The notes below the pieces were generated by a model that had not been told where the DNA came from, searched no databases, and worked only from the letters and a program-made list of their open reading frames with translations. A program made the translations under genes and the position numbers. DNA of 12,636 bases, taken from NCBI GenBank assembly GCA_005223375.1, contig RXOD01005755.1, positions 1 to 12,636 of the forward strand, given 5' to 3'. Of this stretch, positions 6,180 to 12,636 are shown piece after piece (the stretch's first letter is position 1; each line of letters begins with the position of its first letter). The stretch comes from Amoebophrya sp. AT5.2. Taxonomy: Eukaryota > Sar > Dinophyceae > Syndiniales > Amoebophryaceae.

Positions 6180-7659
6180 CTACGGGTCTCCCGCGATGAG
6201 GTCGTCCTCCTCGTCCACGTCCATCGGCACCACGCCCTCGCCCTCCACCCCGTCCTCCCCCTCCACTTCCTCTTGCACGGCCGCGTTGTTCATCTTCCGT
6301 CCCTTCTTCATGGCCCCGACGGGGGCCTTCCCCATCGACATCTTCACCCGCTTCATCCCCATCTTCTTCCCGCCGTCGCCTTCGCCCTGGGACTTCATAC
6401 TCGACGAGGACTGCTTCATCTTGCCCATCTTCATCTTCTTCATCGCGGACGAAGACTGCTTCGACCCCTGCGACGCCGCCTTCATGCTCGAGGACACCTT
6501 CTTTTCGTTACCGTCCACGGAGGCGCGCTTCATTCCGGGGGGGGTGGTGAACTTCTTGTTGTCGCTGGACTTCTTCGCTCCGTTGTTCGTCGGGGTATTC
6601 TTCGCCGAGCTCGCCTTCTTCATTCCGCGCGCAGGGGTCGCTTTCTGGCTCTTCACGCCGTCCATGTCGAAGGGGTCCTCGTCGTCGTCCAGCAGGTCCT
6701 TTTTGTCCGCCGCCAGGTTGAAATCCACCTTCTTCTTCGCCTTCCGCGCGTCGCTGTTGTCCGAGTCCTTGCTTCCCTCCGCCTCGCTCTCGTCCTCACC
6801 GTCCTCGTCCTCGTCGCCCGAGCCGTCCTCTCCGCTGTCGTCCTCGTCGGCCTCGTGCTCCAGGATCTTCTTGCCGGCCTCGGTTTGCAGGAAAGCACGC
6901 CACGGGGGGCGGATGTCCAGAAAGTCCATCACAGACTCCTCGAACGTCATGCGCTCCTGGTACAACTCGCACGCCTTTTCGACGTCGTCCTCCTCGACGA
7001 GCTTCTGCATCTTGAGAAAGCTGAGGTCGTGGAAGGTGAGCAGCTTTGAGTTGATGAAGCCACTCAGCGCCTCCTGCACGGCCGGGCTCACCTCGTCCGC
7101 CTCGAAGCCTGCCCACATGGCTCGGATGGCCTCCTCCTTCTCCTTCAGCTCCTCGTACGTCCCAATCGGCGCCAAAATTTTCAGCGAGTCGACGACACAC
7201 TGGAAAGCTTCGATTGATTGACTGCGGCATTGGCCGCCCGACGAGTGCAGATGAGCAGATGAATGTGTGAGGCAGAAGTGAGTTTAACTTCCTGTTCCTG
7301 AATTGCAGCAGCCGAACACTCCTGAGTGGGAGCACTTACTCTCAAAAGAACACTCCTGAATGCAGCGAAGGAGTACTTACTTTCAGTTTCCCGCAGTACA
7401 CCAAAGCGCTTCCGTCCTCAAACTTGTCCAGTCCGTTTTCGTACGACCGGATTTCTCCGCTCTTCACGTGGTAGAGGAAGGTGCTCCACTGCTGGAGAGC
7501 AACCTTGCGCACCGTGGGGGCGCCGAAGACGATGGCGCTCGCTTCCGGCTTGTCCTTCCCCAGCGCGTAGTGCTGCAGGAGTTTTTCACTCGCGGCCGTC
7601 AACTCCTCGTGGCACTGCTTGAAGATCCCAGCACACTCGAGGGGCTCCAGTTCCAACAT
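6180..7659 (-). CDS. two-exon gene, acidic plus Lys/Met-rich protein (432 aa), probably nuclear
   Basis: Join on the minus strand: 7659-7381 and 7199-6180, ATG to TAG, 432 residues; the intron 7380-7200 is GTAAGT...TTTCCAG and phase 0. Residues 1-93 (MLELEPLECAGIFKQCHEEL to VYCGKLK) and 94 to about 205 form a folded-looking N-terminal part with charged helices. Residues about 208-243 are an Asp/Glu/Ser block. From about 282 to 395 comes a Lys/Met/Ser tail with repeated x-MK-x units (GMKKAS, GMKRAS, SSSMKAAS, AMKKMKMGKMK, GMKRVKMSMGK), then a short acidic end (VPMDVDEEDD). Acidic block plus basic tail is typical of chromatin or nucleolar histone-binding proteins, and Met-Lys repeats recall dinoflagellate proteins; both are family-level analogies. 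MKRAS could be a phosphorylation site. No catalytic domain is seen. The gene model is strong, the function unknown. Confidence 0.85.
7200..7380 (-). other. GT-AG intron of the 432-residue gene with duplicated donor cassette
   Basis: Donor GTAAGTACTCC at 7380, acceptor CTTTCCAG ending at 7200, 181 bases, phase 0. Stops follow in frame after the donor, and the downstream frame has no start, so splicing is required. A second GTAAGTGCTCC lies at 7339. The sequence around both donors is a tandem duplication (7314-7347 and 7348-7385). Confidence 0.8.
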
Positions 7660-7925
7660 CTTGGGTTAGAAGAGTGAATGTGTACCAAGATACGTCGGCC
7701 GCGTTAGGACAGTGACCACTATTGAATAGTACCAAGCCGCCCCCGCCGAATCTCTAAATCAATAAACGCTTATCATGATGATGTCGCAGTAGAGTGAGTG
7801 GCGGCCGCGCCTCGCAAACTAGCACTAGTGGCGCAGCGGCAGGCGCTACTCACTCACGCATCCAACACAGTTCGTTGTCCGGGCGCAGCGAAACATCGCC
7901 CCAGGTCTACCGCACTAGGCCTAGA
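7660..7925. other. spacer between two minus-strand genes with inverted repeat
   Basis: It holds the 3' end of the gene stopping at 7926 and the upstream region of the gene starting at 7659. Arms GAGTGAGTGGCG (7792-7803) and CGCTACTCACTC (7844-7855) pair over 12 positions with one G-T. A CATGATGATG stretch and AATAAA (plus strand, 7761-7766) are present, the latter on the wrong strand for these genes. No TATA box is seen upstream of 7659. Confidence 0.5.
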
Positions 7926-8639
7926 TCACGTGGCGAACAGATTTCGCGGGCCTCTGTATCTATGTATCTCTTCTTTGTAACAGTTATGGGCGTAAAGCCC
8001 CTGCTTCAGCACCTTGTCGCGGTCGCCGCCCGGGTGCAGGGTGTCCATGATCATCTTGATGGCGTCGCGCGGCTTGGAGCTGTTGTTGGTGTACGCTTCC
8101 ACTTGGTCGAGCGGCATGGCAAACAACGGCCCGATGACGCCGAGGTCCTTGCTGCTGCTGCTGAGCGACTTCTTGTCACGCGTCGGGCTCTCCAGCAGCG
8201 GGCGGTGACCTAGGGCTCCCCCGACACTGAAGCCCTTCTGCGTGCAGTAGTCGCGAACCATGTCCATGAGCTTCAGCGAGCGCTCGTGCGCCTCCAGCTT
8301 CGAGGTCAGGTGCTTCAAGATCAGGTGATCATCGCCGCCCTTCTCGGCCTTGGCCGCAGCGATCAACTCTTTGGGCGTGTCCTGGTCATTCTCGGCCTTC
8401 TTCAGCTGGATGAAGCGTTTCTTGAAGAACGGGAAGCAGTAGCCTTGGATCTTGTGCCACTGGTTGAACGACGACAGGTCGGCGAAGGCCCCCGTGATCA
8501 TGGCAATGAGGTTGACGACCACGAGCAGGAGGCACTTGTTCATGGTGGGCTCCTCCAGCTCATCCTCCAACTGCTGCCGCATCTTCCACAGGCAGTTCTT
8601 CGCGGAGTTGGGGTCAGTGTCTTGGACCTTGGCCACCAT
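7926..8639 (-). CDS. unrecognised protein with one hydrophobic segment (237 aa)
   Basis: The ATG at 8639 (context AACGCGATGG) to TGA at 7926 encodes 237 residues. A charged N-terminus (MVAKVQDTDPNSAKNCLWKM, then RQQLEDELEEP) is followed by a hydrophobic stretch at about 36-54 (NKCLLLVVVNLIAMITGAF) that could be a membrane anchor. Then come FNQWHKIQGYCFPFFKKRF, a Lys/Ala-rich helix (ELIAAAKAEKGGDDHL), a Ser run (KKSLSSSSKDLG) and a tail with HPGGDRDKV and HRYRGPRNLF. The frame stays open upstream to about 8771, but a CTTTACTCAG acceptor six bases before the ATG and a GTAAGAT donor at 8777 indicate a leader intron instead. No family recognised. It sits head to tail between two other minus-strand genes. 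Confidence 0.65.
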   Translation of the reverse strand: MVAKVQDTDPNSAKNCLWKMRQQLEDELEEPTMNKCLLLVVVNLIAMITGAFADLSSFNQWHKIQGYCFPFFKKRFIQLKKAENDQDTPKELIAAAKAEKGGDDHLILKHLTSKLEAHERSLKLMDMVRDYCTQKGFSVGGALGHRPLLESPTRDKKSLSSSSKDLGVIGPLFAMPLDQVEAYTNNSSKPRDAIKMIMDTLHPGGDRDKVLKQGLYAHNCYKEEIHRYRGPRNLFAT

Positions 8640-8645
8640 CGCGTT

Positions 8646-8777
8646 CTGAGTAAAGATGGGCTGGCTCGAGCAAGTGTGCGCCCGGAGATCAAGTGCGTGC
8701 TCATTACAGAAGCGAGTATAGGAGGAAGGGTCGATGGCTCCGATACTTAGTGCTGGAGGTTTGACGATCAATCTTAC
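8646..8777 (-). other. probable 5'-leader intron
   Basis: Minus strand GGAAA|GTAAGAT at 8778/8777 to CCCATCTTTACTCAG at 8646, 132 bases, with CACTAAG as a possible branch site. The region reads open but with no ATG in the upstream frame before a TGA at 8814-8816, so the intron most likely separates the untranslated leader from the ATG at 8639. Confidence 0.5.
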
Positions 8778-8849
8778 TTTCCGTTGCGCGTCCGCGCGAG
8801 TCGGACTTACTACTCACAAACTAAGCCCTCCAGGCCAAAAGCCAAAGTG

Positions 8850-8983
8850 TTAGGGCTCTACCGTCTGCTTCTCCCACTGGCTCCCGCTCCTAATCTTCTT
8901 GCGCAGGTTGTCCCTCGCGAAGGGCACAAACAGCGTCAGCGCCCCGTCCAGCCGATTCGCGCCTTCGATCTGCTTTCCTTCGC
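8850..8983 (-). CDS. last exon of an unrecognised gene
   Basis: After a strong acceptor (CCCCCCTTGTTCACATACAG ending at 8984, minus strand) a phase-defined frame reads EGKQIEGANRLDGALTLFVP, then FARDNLRKKIRSGSQWEKQT and VEP, TAA at 8850. The other two frames stop quickly. The 44 residues look like a genuine C-terminus with a hydrophobic beta-like strand (ALTLFVPF) and a basic helix. The upstream exon must lie to the right, beyond 9005, but I could not find it among the repeats at 9060-9560. The next gene's leader starts within about 40 bases of this stop, so the genes are tightly packed. Function unknown. Confidence 0.5.
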
Positions 8984-9059
8984 CTGTATGTGAACAAGGG
9001 GGGGAGGAAGTTCAGACATGGCATTGATTCACTGAAAGGCTTCAGCAGATGCAAGTAGA

Positions 9060-9560
9060 AGTGCGTGCTCCTAGGGAAAAATAGGCTTTTTCTGCGGAAT
9101 CCAAGGACAAACATTCACGAAAAGCTCATTTTCGTGACCAATAGAAAGGTGCTTGGCACCGGTCTGCCTGAGCCAACTCCGCGCGCAGCCACAGTCTAGG
9201 TCGTGCCGATGGATTAGTAAGTCCTATACCAAAGCCAACGCAAGGGGCAGCGTGATGTGCGGAGCCGAAAACAATGAAAATGAGCTTTTTCCGTCGTTTT
9301 GGTTCTACTTCATGCATAAAAAGCTCATTTTCATCGTTTTGCCGAAGCTGTCGCCACTCCGTAGTTCTACGGTCAGCGAGAGCGAAGCAACTACGTCGCA
9401 CTGCGGAAGTGCCAGGACGATGTATGAATCACTCGCCACCTTCCCGTTCTAAAAGAAACGAACTAAGCCATGACGTTGCCGCAAAATCTAAAAATAGGCT
9501 TTTTCGCTATCTTCAGCCTCCGAAGACGACAAAAAAGCTGATTATGACACTTGGTCGCGA
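9060..9560. repeat. family of A/T-bordered hairpin repeats
   Basis: The 16-base AAAAATAGGCTTTTTC occurs identically at 9077-9092 and 9490-9505. Each is followed about 40 bases later by a related box: TCACGAAAAAGCTCATTTTC (9115-9134) and ACAAAAAAGCTGATTATGAC (about 9529-9548). Between them is an inverted pair: 9274-9290 and 9318-9334 are exact 17-base reverse complements (ATGAAAATGAGCTTTTT), and pairing extends to 9268 and 9340 with one mismatch. All boxes share an A-run, GCT and T-run. No gene is supported across this stretch. Confidence 0.7.
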
Positions 9561-9589
9561 CTTTTGGCCGGACTTGCAGTTGCGGGGAA

Positions 9590-9925
9590 CTAACAGTGGA
9601 AGGTCGGAAGACTTTCTACAAAGCAGCAAAGCAGAGACAGAGCTTTGCATTCAGTACGGAACTTCTTCCGGAGCTTTTTCGCAGCCATCTTGAACGACTG
9701 CGTCATCAAGATCAGCGGGTTGGCACGGTTCGCTTGAGTGCCGTGCTTGGTGTAGATCTTGCGCGCCTCAATGCGCAACGACTTCGGCAGGGTGGCCACG
9801 GTCCACTGCGCTCCTTTAGGCATATCGGGCATCTCCTTCACCATCTTGTTCAACCGGCGGAGGGCGGTAGCAGCGTCGCATGCATTCGCCCCAGCAGCGA
9901 CAACCCCTACGCTCTTCATTTTCAT
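9590..9925 (-). CDS. small basic protein (111 aa), unrecognised
   Basis: The ATG at 9925 to the stop at 9590 gives 111 residues. The start MKMKSVGVVAAGANACDAAT is followed by ALRRLNKMVKEMPDMPKG, then AQWTVATLPKSLRIEARKIY, TKHGTQANRANPLILMTQ, and a Lys/Arg helix (SFKMAAKKLRKKFR). The last 20 residues (Cys/Leu/Phe-rich) look less coding, and a GTACTG donor candidate follows KKFR, so the true protein may splice there. An in-frame stop at 9950-9952 supports this ATG. A GTAAGTTAAG donor at 9984 suggests a leader intron, but only a 29-base intron would end before the ATG, so that is unresolved. The charge suggests nucleic-acid binding, as inference only. Confidence 0.45.
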   Translation of the reverse strand: MKMKSVGVVAAGANACDAATALRRLNKMVKEMPDMPKGAQWTVATLPKSLRIEARKIYTKHGTQANRANPLILMTQSFKMAAKKLRKKFRTECKALSLLCCFVESLPTFHC

Positions 9926-9984
9926 CGGCGTCGTGCCGTGGGTGGTGTTTCACTTCTAGCTTGAGGAAAGGTTTCTTAACTTAC

Positions 9985-10500
9985 TGAAGCTGCTTCAAAG
10001 AAGCTGCTGCTCGCTGGCTACACATTCATTGATTGAGAAGAGCCGAGGGCTCATTGGAAAAAAACGAGGCCGATGGGCGCTTCGCTTGGCTCGTCATTGA
10101 TTCAGAAAGTAAGAAGTGGCGGAGGCGCAAGAAGCGAAATGCATACTGGATACCATACCTGAGCCATTTGCCTCTCTCTCAACAGACGCTGCAAGAGCCC
10201 ATTTGTTTCCCGACCGCCCGGTCGCACAGAGCCTTGCGGCGACGCATATGGGCTGGGCTCGAAGATAGAGACCATACCTCACTACGCGAACCAAGAGGTA
10301 CTCCTGAGGACGGGGACGAATCGAACACTGCGCGAAACCGCTGACAGACCGCGCTAAGGTCTACCATCAATCTTCACATCGCAGCACTTTGCCAGTATTT
10401 CCACGCATTGCCTGCTCGGACTCCAATCAATAAATTGCACACGCAATAATTGGAATTGGTCCACCATATAGCTCCGGCGGCCTGAGCTCAGATACTTACT
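9985..10500. other. no supported gene
   Basis: Several short frames overlap on both strands with no protein-like bias. A direct repeat GAAGCTGCT occurs twice near 9985-10015. A GTAAGTATC donor-like site is at 10499 (minus strand) without a recognisable exon in front of it. A tRNA-like TTCGATT at about 10320 was checked and does not pair. Confidence 0.4.
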
Positions 10501-10506
10501 ATTGTT

Positions 10507-10555
10507 CACTGCAAAGAAAGTTCACTGGTCCAAGGCATCACTGCAAAGAAAGTTC
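10507..10555. repeat. 17-bp direct repeat
   Basis: CACTGCAAAGAAAGTTC occurs at 10507-10523 and 10539-10555, start-to-start distance 32 bases. It adjoins the palindrome cluster and shares its GAAAGT core. Confidence 0.8.
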
Positions 10556-10569
10556 TTCTCCAAAATTTT

Positions 10570-10891
10570 ACTTTCAACGTTGAGAGTAGAGTCCGATGTC
10601 GACGTCCGGGAGTCCAATTCGGGGACCAAAATAACCCTCCAAAAACTTTCAACCTACTTTCAACGACGATTTACTTTCACCCTATGAAAGTTCTCAAGCT
10701 TTCCGCTCCCCCATCCGTATCTGGCTTACTTTCATATGATGAAAGTAACTTTGTCAAATTTACATTGATGAAAGTAAGCTTTTTAGGAGGTCCGATTGGA
10801 GGTTCGTTCATCAGTTCGCTGAGCTTGTTTTGAGTACCCGAAGCAACAACTTTCATACATTGAAAGCAAATTACTTCCATACATTGAAAGT
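10570..10891. repeat. cluster of ACTTTCA-N5-TGAAAGT palindromes and half-sites
   Basis: Four palindromes share the same arms and exactly five spacer bases: 10673-10691 (spacer CCCTA), 10727-10747 (TATGA), 10850-10866 (TACAT, shortened arms) and 10873-10891 (TACAT, one arm mismatch ACTTCCA). Half-sites ACTTTCAAC lie at 10570, 10645 and 10656, and TGAAAGTAAG near 10769. The fixed spacer is the striking part. The cluster is outside any supported gene. Confidence 0.85.
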
Positions 10892-11071
10892 TCGCCCAAA
10901 CTGCCCAGAATACAATGAATAAGAAAGAAAGTTCATTAAGCAATGGCCTCGTCGTGCCGCCATCGCCTGGCGTTGCGGTCCATTCCCGCCGCGGTACACT
11001 GATGCGCATGAATCCGCGGCCTCCATCGAGCTCTGCAGCAAGTCGCTGTCTTGATGTGGTGCGGAGTCCTC

Positions 11072-12529
11072 TCATACCCGGGCAGGAAGAAGCTCTGCTT
11101 GTGCAATGCCGCATAGATTGTCGTCGGACAATACGATACAAAACGAAAGGCCCCCCGCAAGAAGAGAACGAACGAAACATCTACAACCTAAGGCACGCCG
11201 CCCCCTAGTACGATTCCGTGGCGCGCCAAGATAGACCGAAAGTCCATCTGTAACTCCGACGGCCTGGAAATGCTCGGCCAAACAAAGTCGTTCTTTTCCC
11301 GCACGGCGCGCATTGCGTTCAGAAACTCGTCCGGCCACTCCCTCGAGCATGCTGTCCAGCGTTTTCAGGCGCTGCCCTTTGAGTGGTAGCATCTTGGCCA
11401 CCGAGGAATACTCTTCCATTTCCTTTTCCCAAAACTCTCGCAGCTGGGCGCTCGTCGGCTGCCCGACCCCCATGGAGTCTTCAGTAAACCCGGTGACGAA
11501 ATCTGACACGAGACGCATACGCTGCCCCCAGCAGCACGCGAGTTTAAAACCCCAACGCCAACCCTCCGTGCGAGGATGAAAGTGGAAACTTCTCACCCCC
11601 TTCTGCCCGCGCATGCACAATGCCCCCGCCCAGTCATACGTGGTCATGCTCACTAGTTTTTCGAGTAAGTACTGCACGTCTTCATCCAGCGGCCGCGCAG
11701 TAATCTGGCAGACGGAAAGCAGCTCGAAAGAAAACTCCGGAATCGGACACCCGCCGGTATTCTCCAGCTGCAGCTTCGACTTTCGCAGATACTCCTTCCG
11801 CTCTGCGTCGCTGGCCATATTGTAGATGACGAATTGCTGCATTGGTTCCTCGCTTTCGCTATCGTCCTGCCAGTCGGAGTCGGGATCTACCGTCGTGCTA
11901 CACTCGCTTCTAGTACCTTTGCCCGGCCGCTTCTTCGCAGCTGGGACTACCGCAGAGGACGATGAAGAAGAGGCGGCTTGTGCCGGAGCATTGCTGTTCG
12001 AGGCTTGGGCTGCTGCTGCATTCTGACCGCCGGCTGTTTTCATCTTGGTCTTCTTGGTTTTTGCATCCTCATCCACCTCGAAGCTAATGGCCTTCACCCG
12101 CACGAGAGGAGCTCGCTTGGCTGCTGGAGCCGCGCCTGCAGCATCGGCGGAGACAGCCACGGCGGCCGCGGAAGCGGTAGGGGGGTCACGCTGATGTTGT
12201 ACTGCTTCTTTTTTTTGCGCCGTCGGCAGCGGCACTGTTACCGTACATTGCCACACCACCTCCCCCCGAATCGCCCCACGCTTGCAGGAAGAGAAGACCA
12301 CCGAGTACGCTTCGATTTTCTTGCCCGTCATTTTTCCGAGGTGCGAACGGTTCTGCAGCGAAAGAAACGGGCGAACATCCAAGACGGTGTCCTCCATTTC
12401 GATCTCCGTCGCTGAGACCTTGCGTGCCGGGGCGGCCACGAAACTAAAAGGGAACAGGGCGTAGAGGCCGACCGTGTTATCCGTCTCCGAGATGAAGTCC
12501 TCAGGAACCGTTTTGAACGCCTTGAGCAT
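11072..12529 (-). CDS. long exon, unrecognised two-domain protein (485 aa)
   Basis: The ATG at 12529 to TGA at 11072 gives 485 residues; by length and composition this is the most substantial single frame. Residues 1-110 form a folded-looking part (MLKAFKTVPEDFISETDNTV, DVRPFLSLQNRSH, KKIEAYSVVFSSCKRGAIRG, VVWQCTVTVPLP). Residues about 112-205 are an Ala/Ser/Lys linker. An acidic patch (DPDSDWQDDSESEE) precedes a second part, about 229-440, with FVIYNMASDAERKEYLRK, DEDVQYLLEKLVSMTTYDW, an aromatic-basic patch FHFHPRTEGWRWGFKLACCW and a helical LREFWEKEMEEYSSVAKM. Residues after about 440 (Arg/Cys/Leu) are less convincing, so the exon may end or splice near 11215. Upstream the frame is open to TAG at 12556, directly after which CGTCATAG could be an acceptor giving GKTWSDEG before the Met; the gene may therefore start to the right of the window. 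No family identified. Confidence 0.65.
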   Translation of the reverse strand: MLKAFKTVPEDFISETDNTVGLYALFPFSFVAAPARKVSATEIEMEDTVLDVRPFLSLQNRSHLGKMTGKKIEAYSVVFSSCKRGAIRGEVVWQCTVTVPLPTAQKKEAVQHQRDPPTASAAAVAVSADAAGAAPAAKRAPLVRVKAISFEVDEDAKTKKTKMKTAGGQNAAAAQASNSNAPAQAASSSSSSAVVPAAKKRPGKGTRSECSTTVDPDSDWQDDSESEEPMQQFVIYNMASDAERKEYLRKSKLQLENTGGCPIPEFSFELLSVCQITARPLDEDVQYLLEKLVSMTTYDWAGALCMRGQKGVRSFHFHPRTEGWRWGFKLACCWGQRMRLVSDFVTGFTEDSMGVGQPTSAQLREFWEKEMEEYSSVAKMLPLKGQRLKTLDSMLEGVAGRVSERNARRAGKERLCLAEHFQAVGVTDGLSVYLGAPRNRTRGRRALGCRCFVRSLLAGGLSFCIVLSDDNLCGIAQAELLPARV

Positions 12530-12636
12530 GCCCTCGTCCGACCAAGTCTTGCCCTATGACGGGCTCTGCGACCTATAATTCCGAAAAACTTAAACTTAAA
12601 AAAATCAGCACTACGCTCTACTGCGGGGGTTAGGGG

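Noticed and set aside
6141..7221. Long open frames on the plus strand opposite the 432-residue gene
   Set aside because: They mirror the minus-strand codons: His/Leu-rich in one frame, Ser/Phe-rich in the other. The minus-strand frame has coherent acidic and Lys-rich blocks and splice sites.
8646..8771. N-terminal extension of the 237-residue protein
   Set aside because: There is no ATG in this stretch, and it is enclosed by a good GTAAGAT donor and CTTTACTCAG acceptor, so intron is the better reading.
10310..10335. Possible tRNA T-loop (GTGTTCGATTCG, minus strand)
   Set aside because: The flanking bases do not form the T-stem and no acceptor stem or D-arm was found.
10677..11180. 167-codon minus-strand frame
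   Set aside because: It runs through the ACTTTCA/TGAAAGT repeats, giving repeated CMEV/CMKV words, and overlaps the 3' end of the large exon; it reads as repeat DNA.
12622..12636. Telomere-like GGGGGTTAGGGG at the right end
   Set aside because: Only one TTAGGG-like unit is visible at the window edge; no tandem repeat.
1..12636. CRISPR array, bacterial operon or prophage
   Set aside because: No evenly spaced identical repeats with unique spacers, no ribosome binding sites, and clear spliceosomal introns.

Overview
This window looks like nuclear DNA from a GC-balanced eukaryotic protist. Long open frames with coherent protein-like sequence break off at canonical GT-AG splice sites (GTAAGT/GTGAGT donors, pyrimidine-rich CAG/TAG acceptors), and there are no ribosome binding sites, operons or bacterial-type genes. 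Every gene or exon I can support lies on the minus strand, head to tail. That one-way layout, together with a protein built on repeated 'MK' (Met-Lys) motifs, brings dinoflagellates and their relatives to mind (for example Symbiodiniaceae or the parasite Amoebophrya, whose genomes carry mobile 'introner' introns). This placement is inference only; no rRNA, organellar gene or spliced-leader sequence is present to prove it.

Layout, read in the direction of transcription (right to left). (1) 12529-11072: a long single-exon frame for a 485-residue two-part protein with an Ala/Ser-rich linker. (2) 11071-9985: no gene seen, but a dense cluster of short palindromes ACTTTCA-N5-TGAAAGT. (3) 9925-9590: a small basic protein. 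(4) 9560-9060: a set of related A/T-rich hairpin repeats. (5) 8983-8850: last exon of an unrecognised gene. (6) 8639-7926: a 237-residue protein with one hydrophobic segment and a probable intron in its 5' leader. (7) 7659-6180: the best-supported gene, two exons, 432 residues, acidic block followed by a Lys/Met-rich nuclear-type tail. (8) 5927-2317: smaller exon-like pieces with good splice sites but unclear joining, one with weak resemblance to the start of a glutathione S-transferase C-terminal domain. (9) About 1906-52: three exons of a gene that leaves the window on the left.

None of the proteins can be given a firm function from sequence alone, so the genes cannot be placed in a common pathway. 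The most interesting layer is non-coding: donors share bases well beyond the usual splice consensus (GAAA|GTAAG, GTAAGTACTC), one donor cassette is tandemly duplicated inside an intron, one intron carries a near-perfect hairpin and is bordered by a short direct repeat, and a palindrome cluster with a fixed 5-base spacer uses the same GAAAGTAAG core. Together these suggest that repeated, possibly mobile, sequences have supplied introns here.
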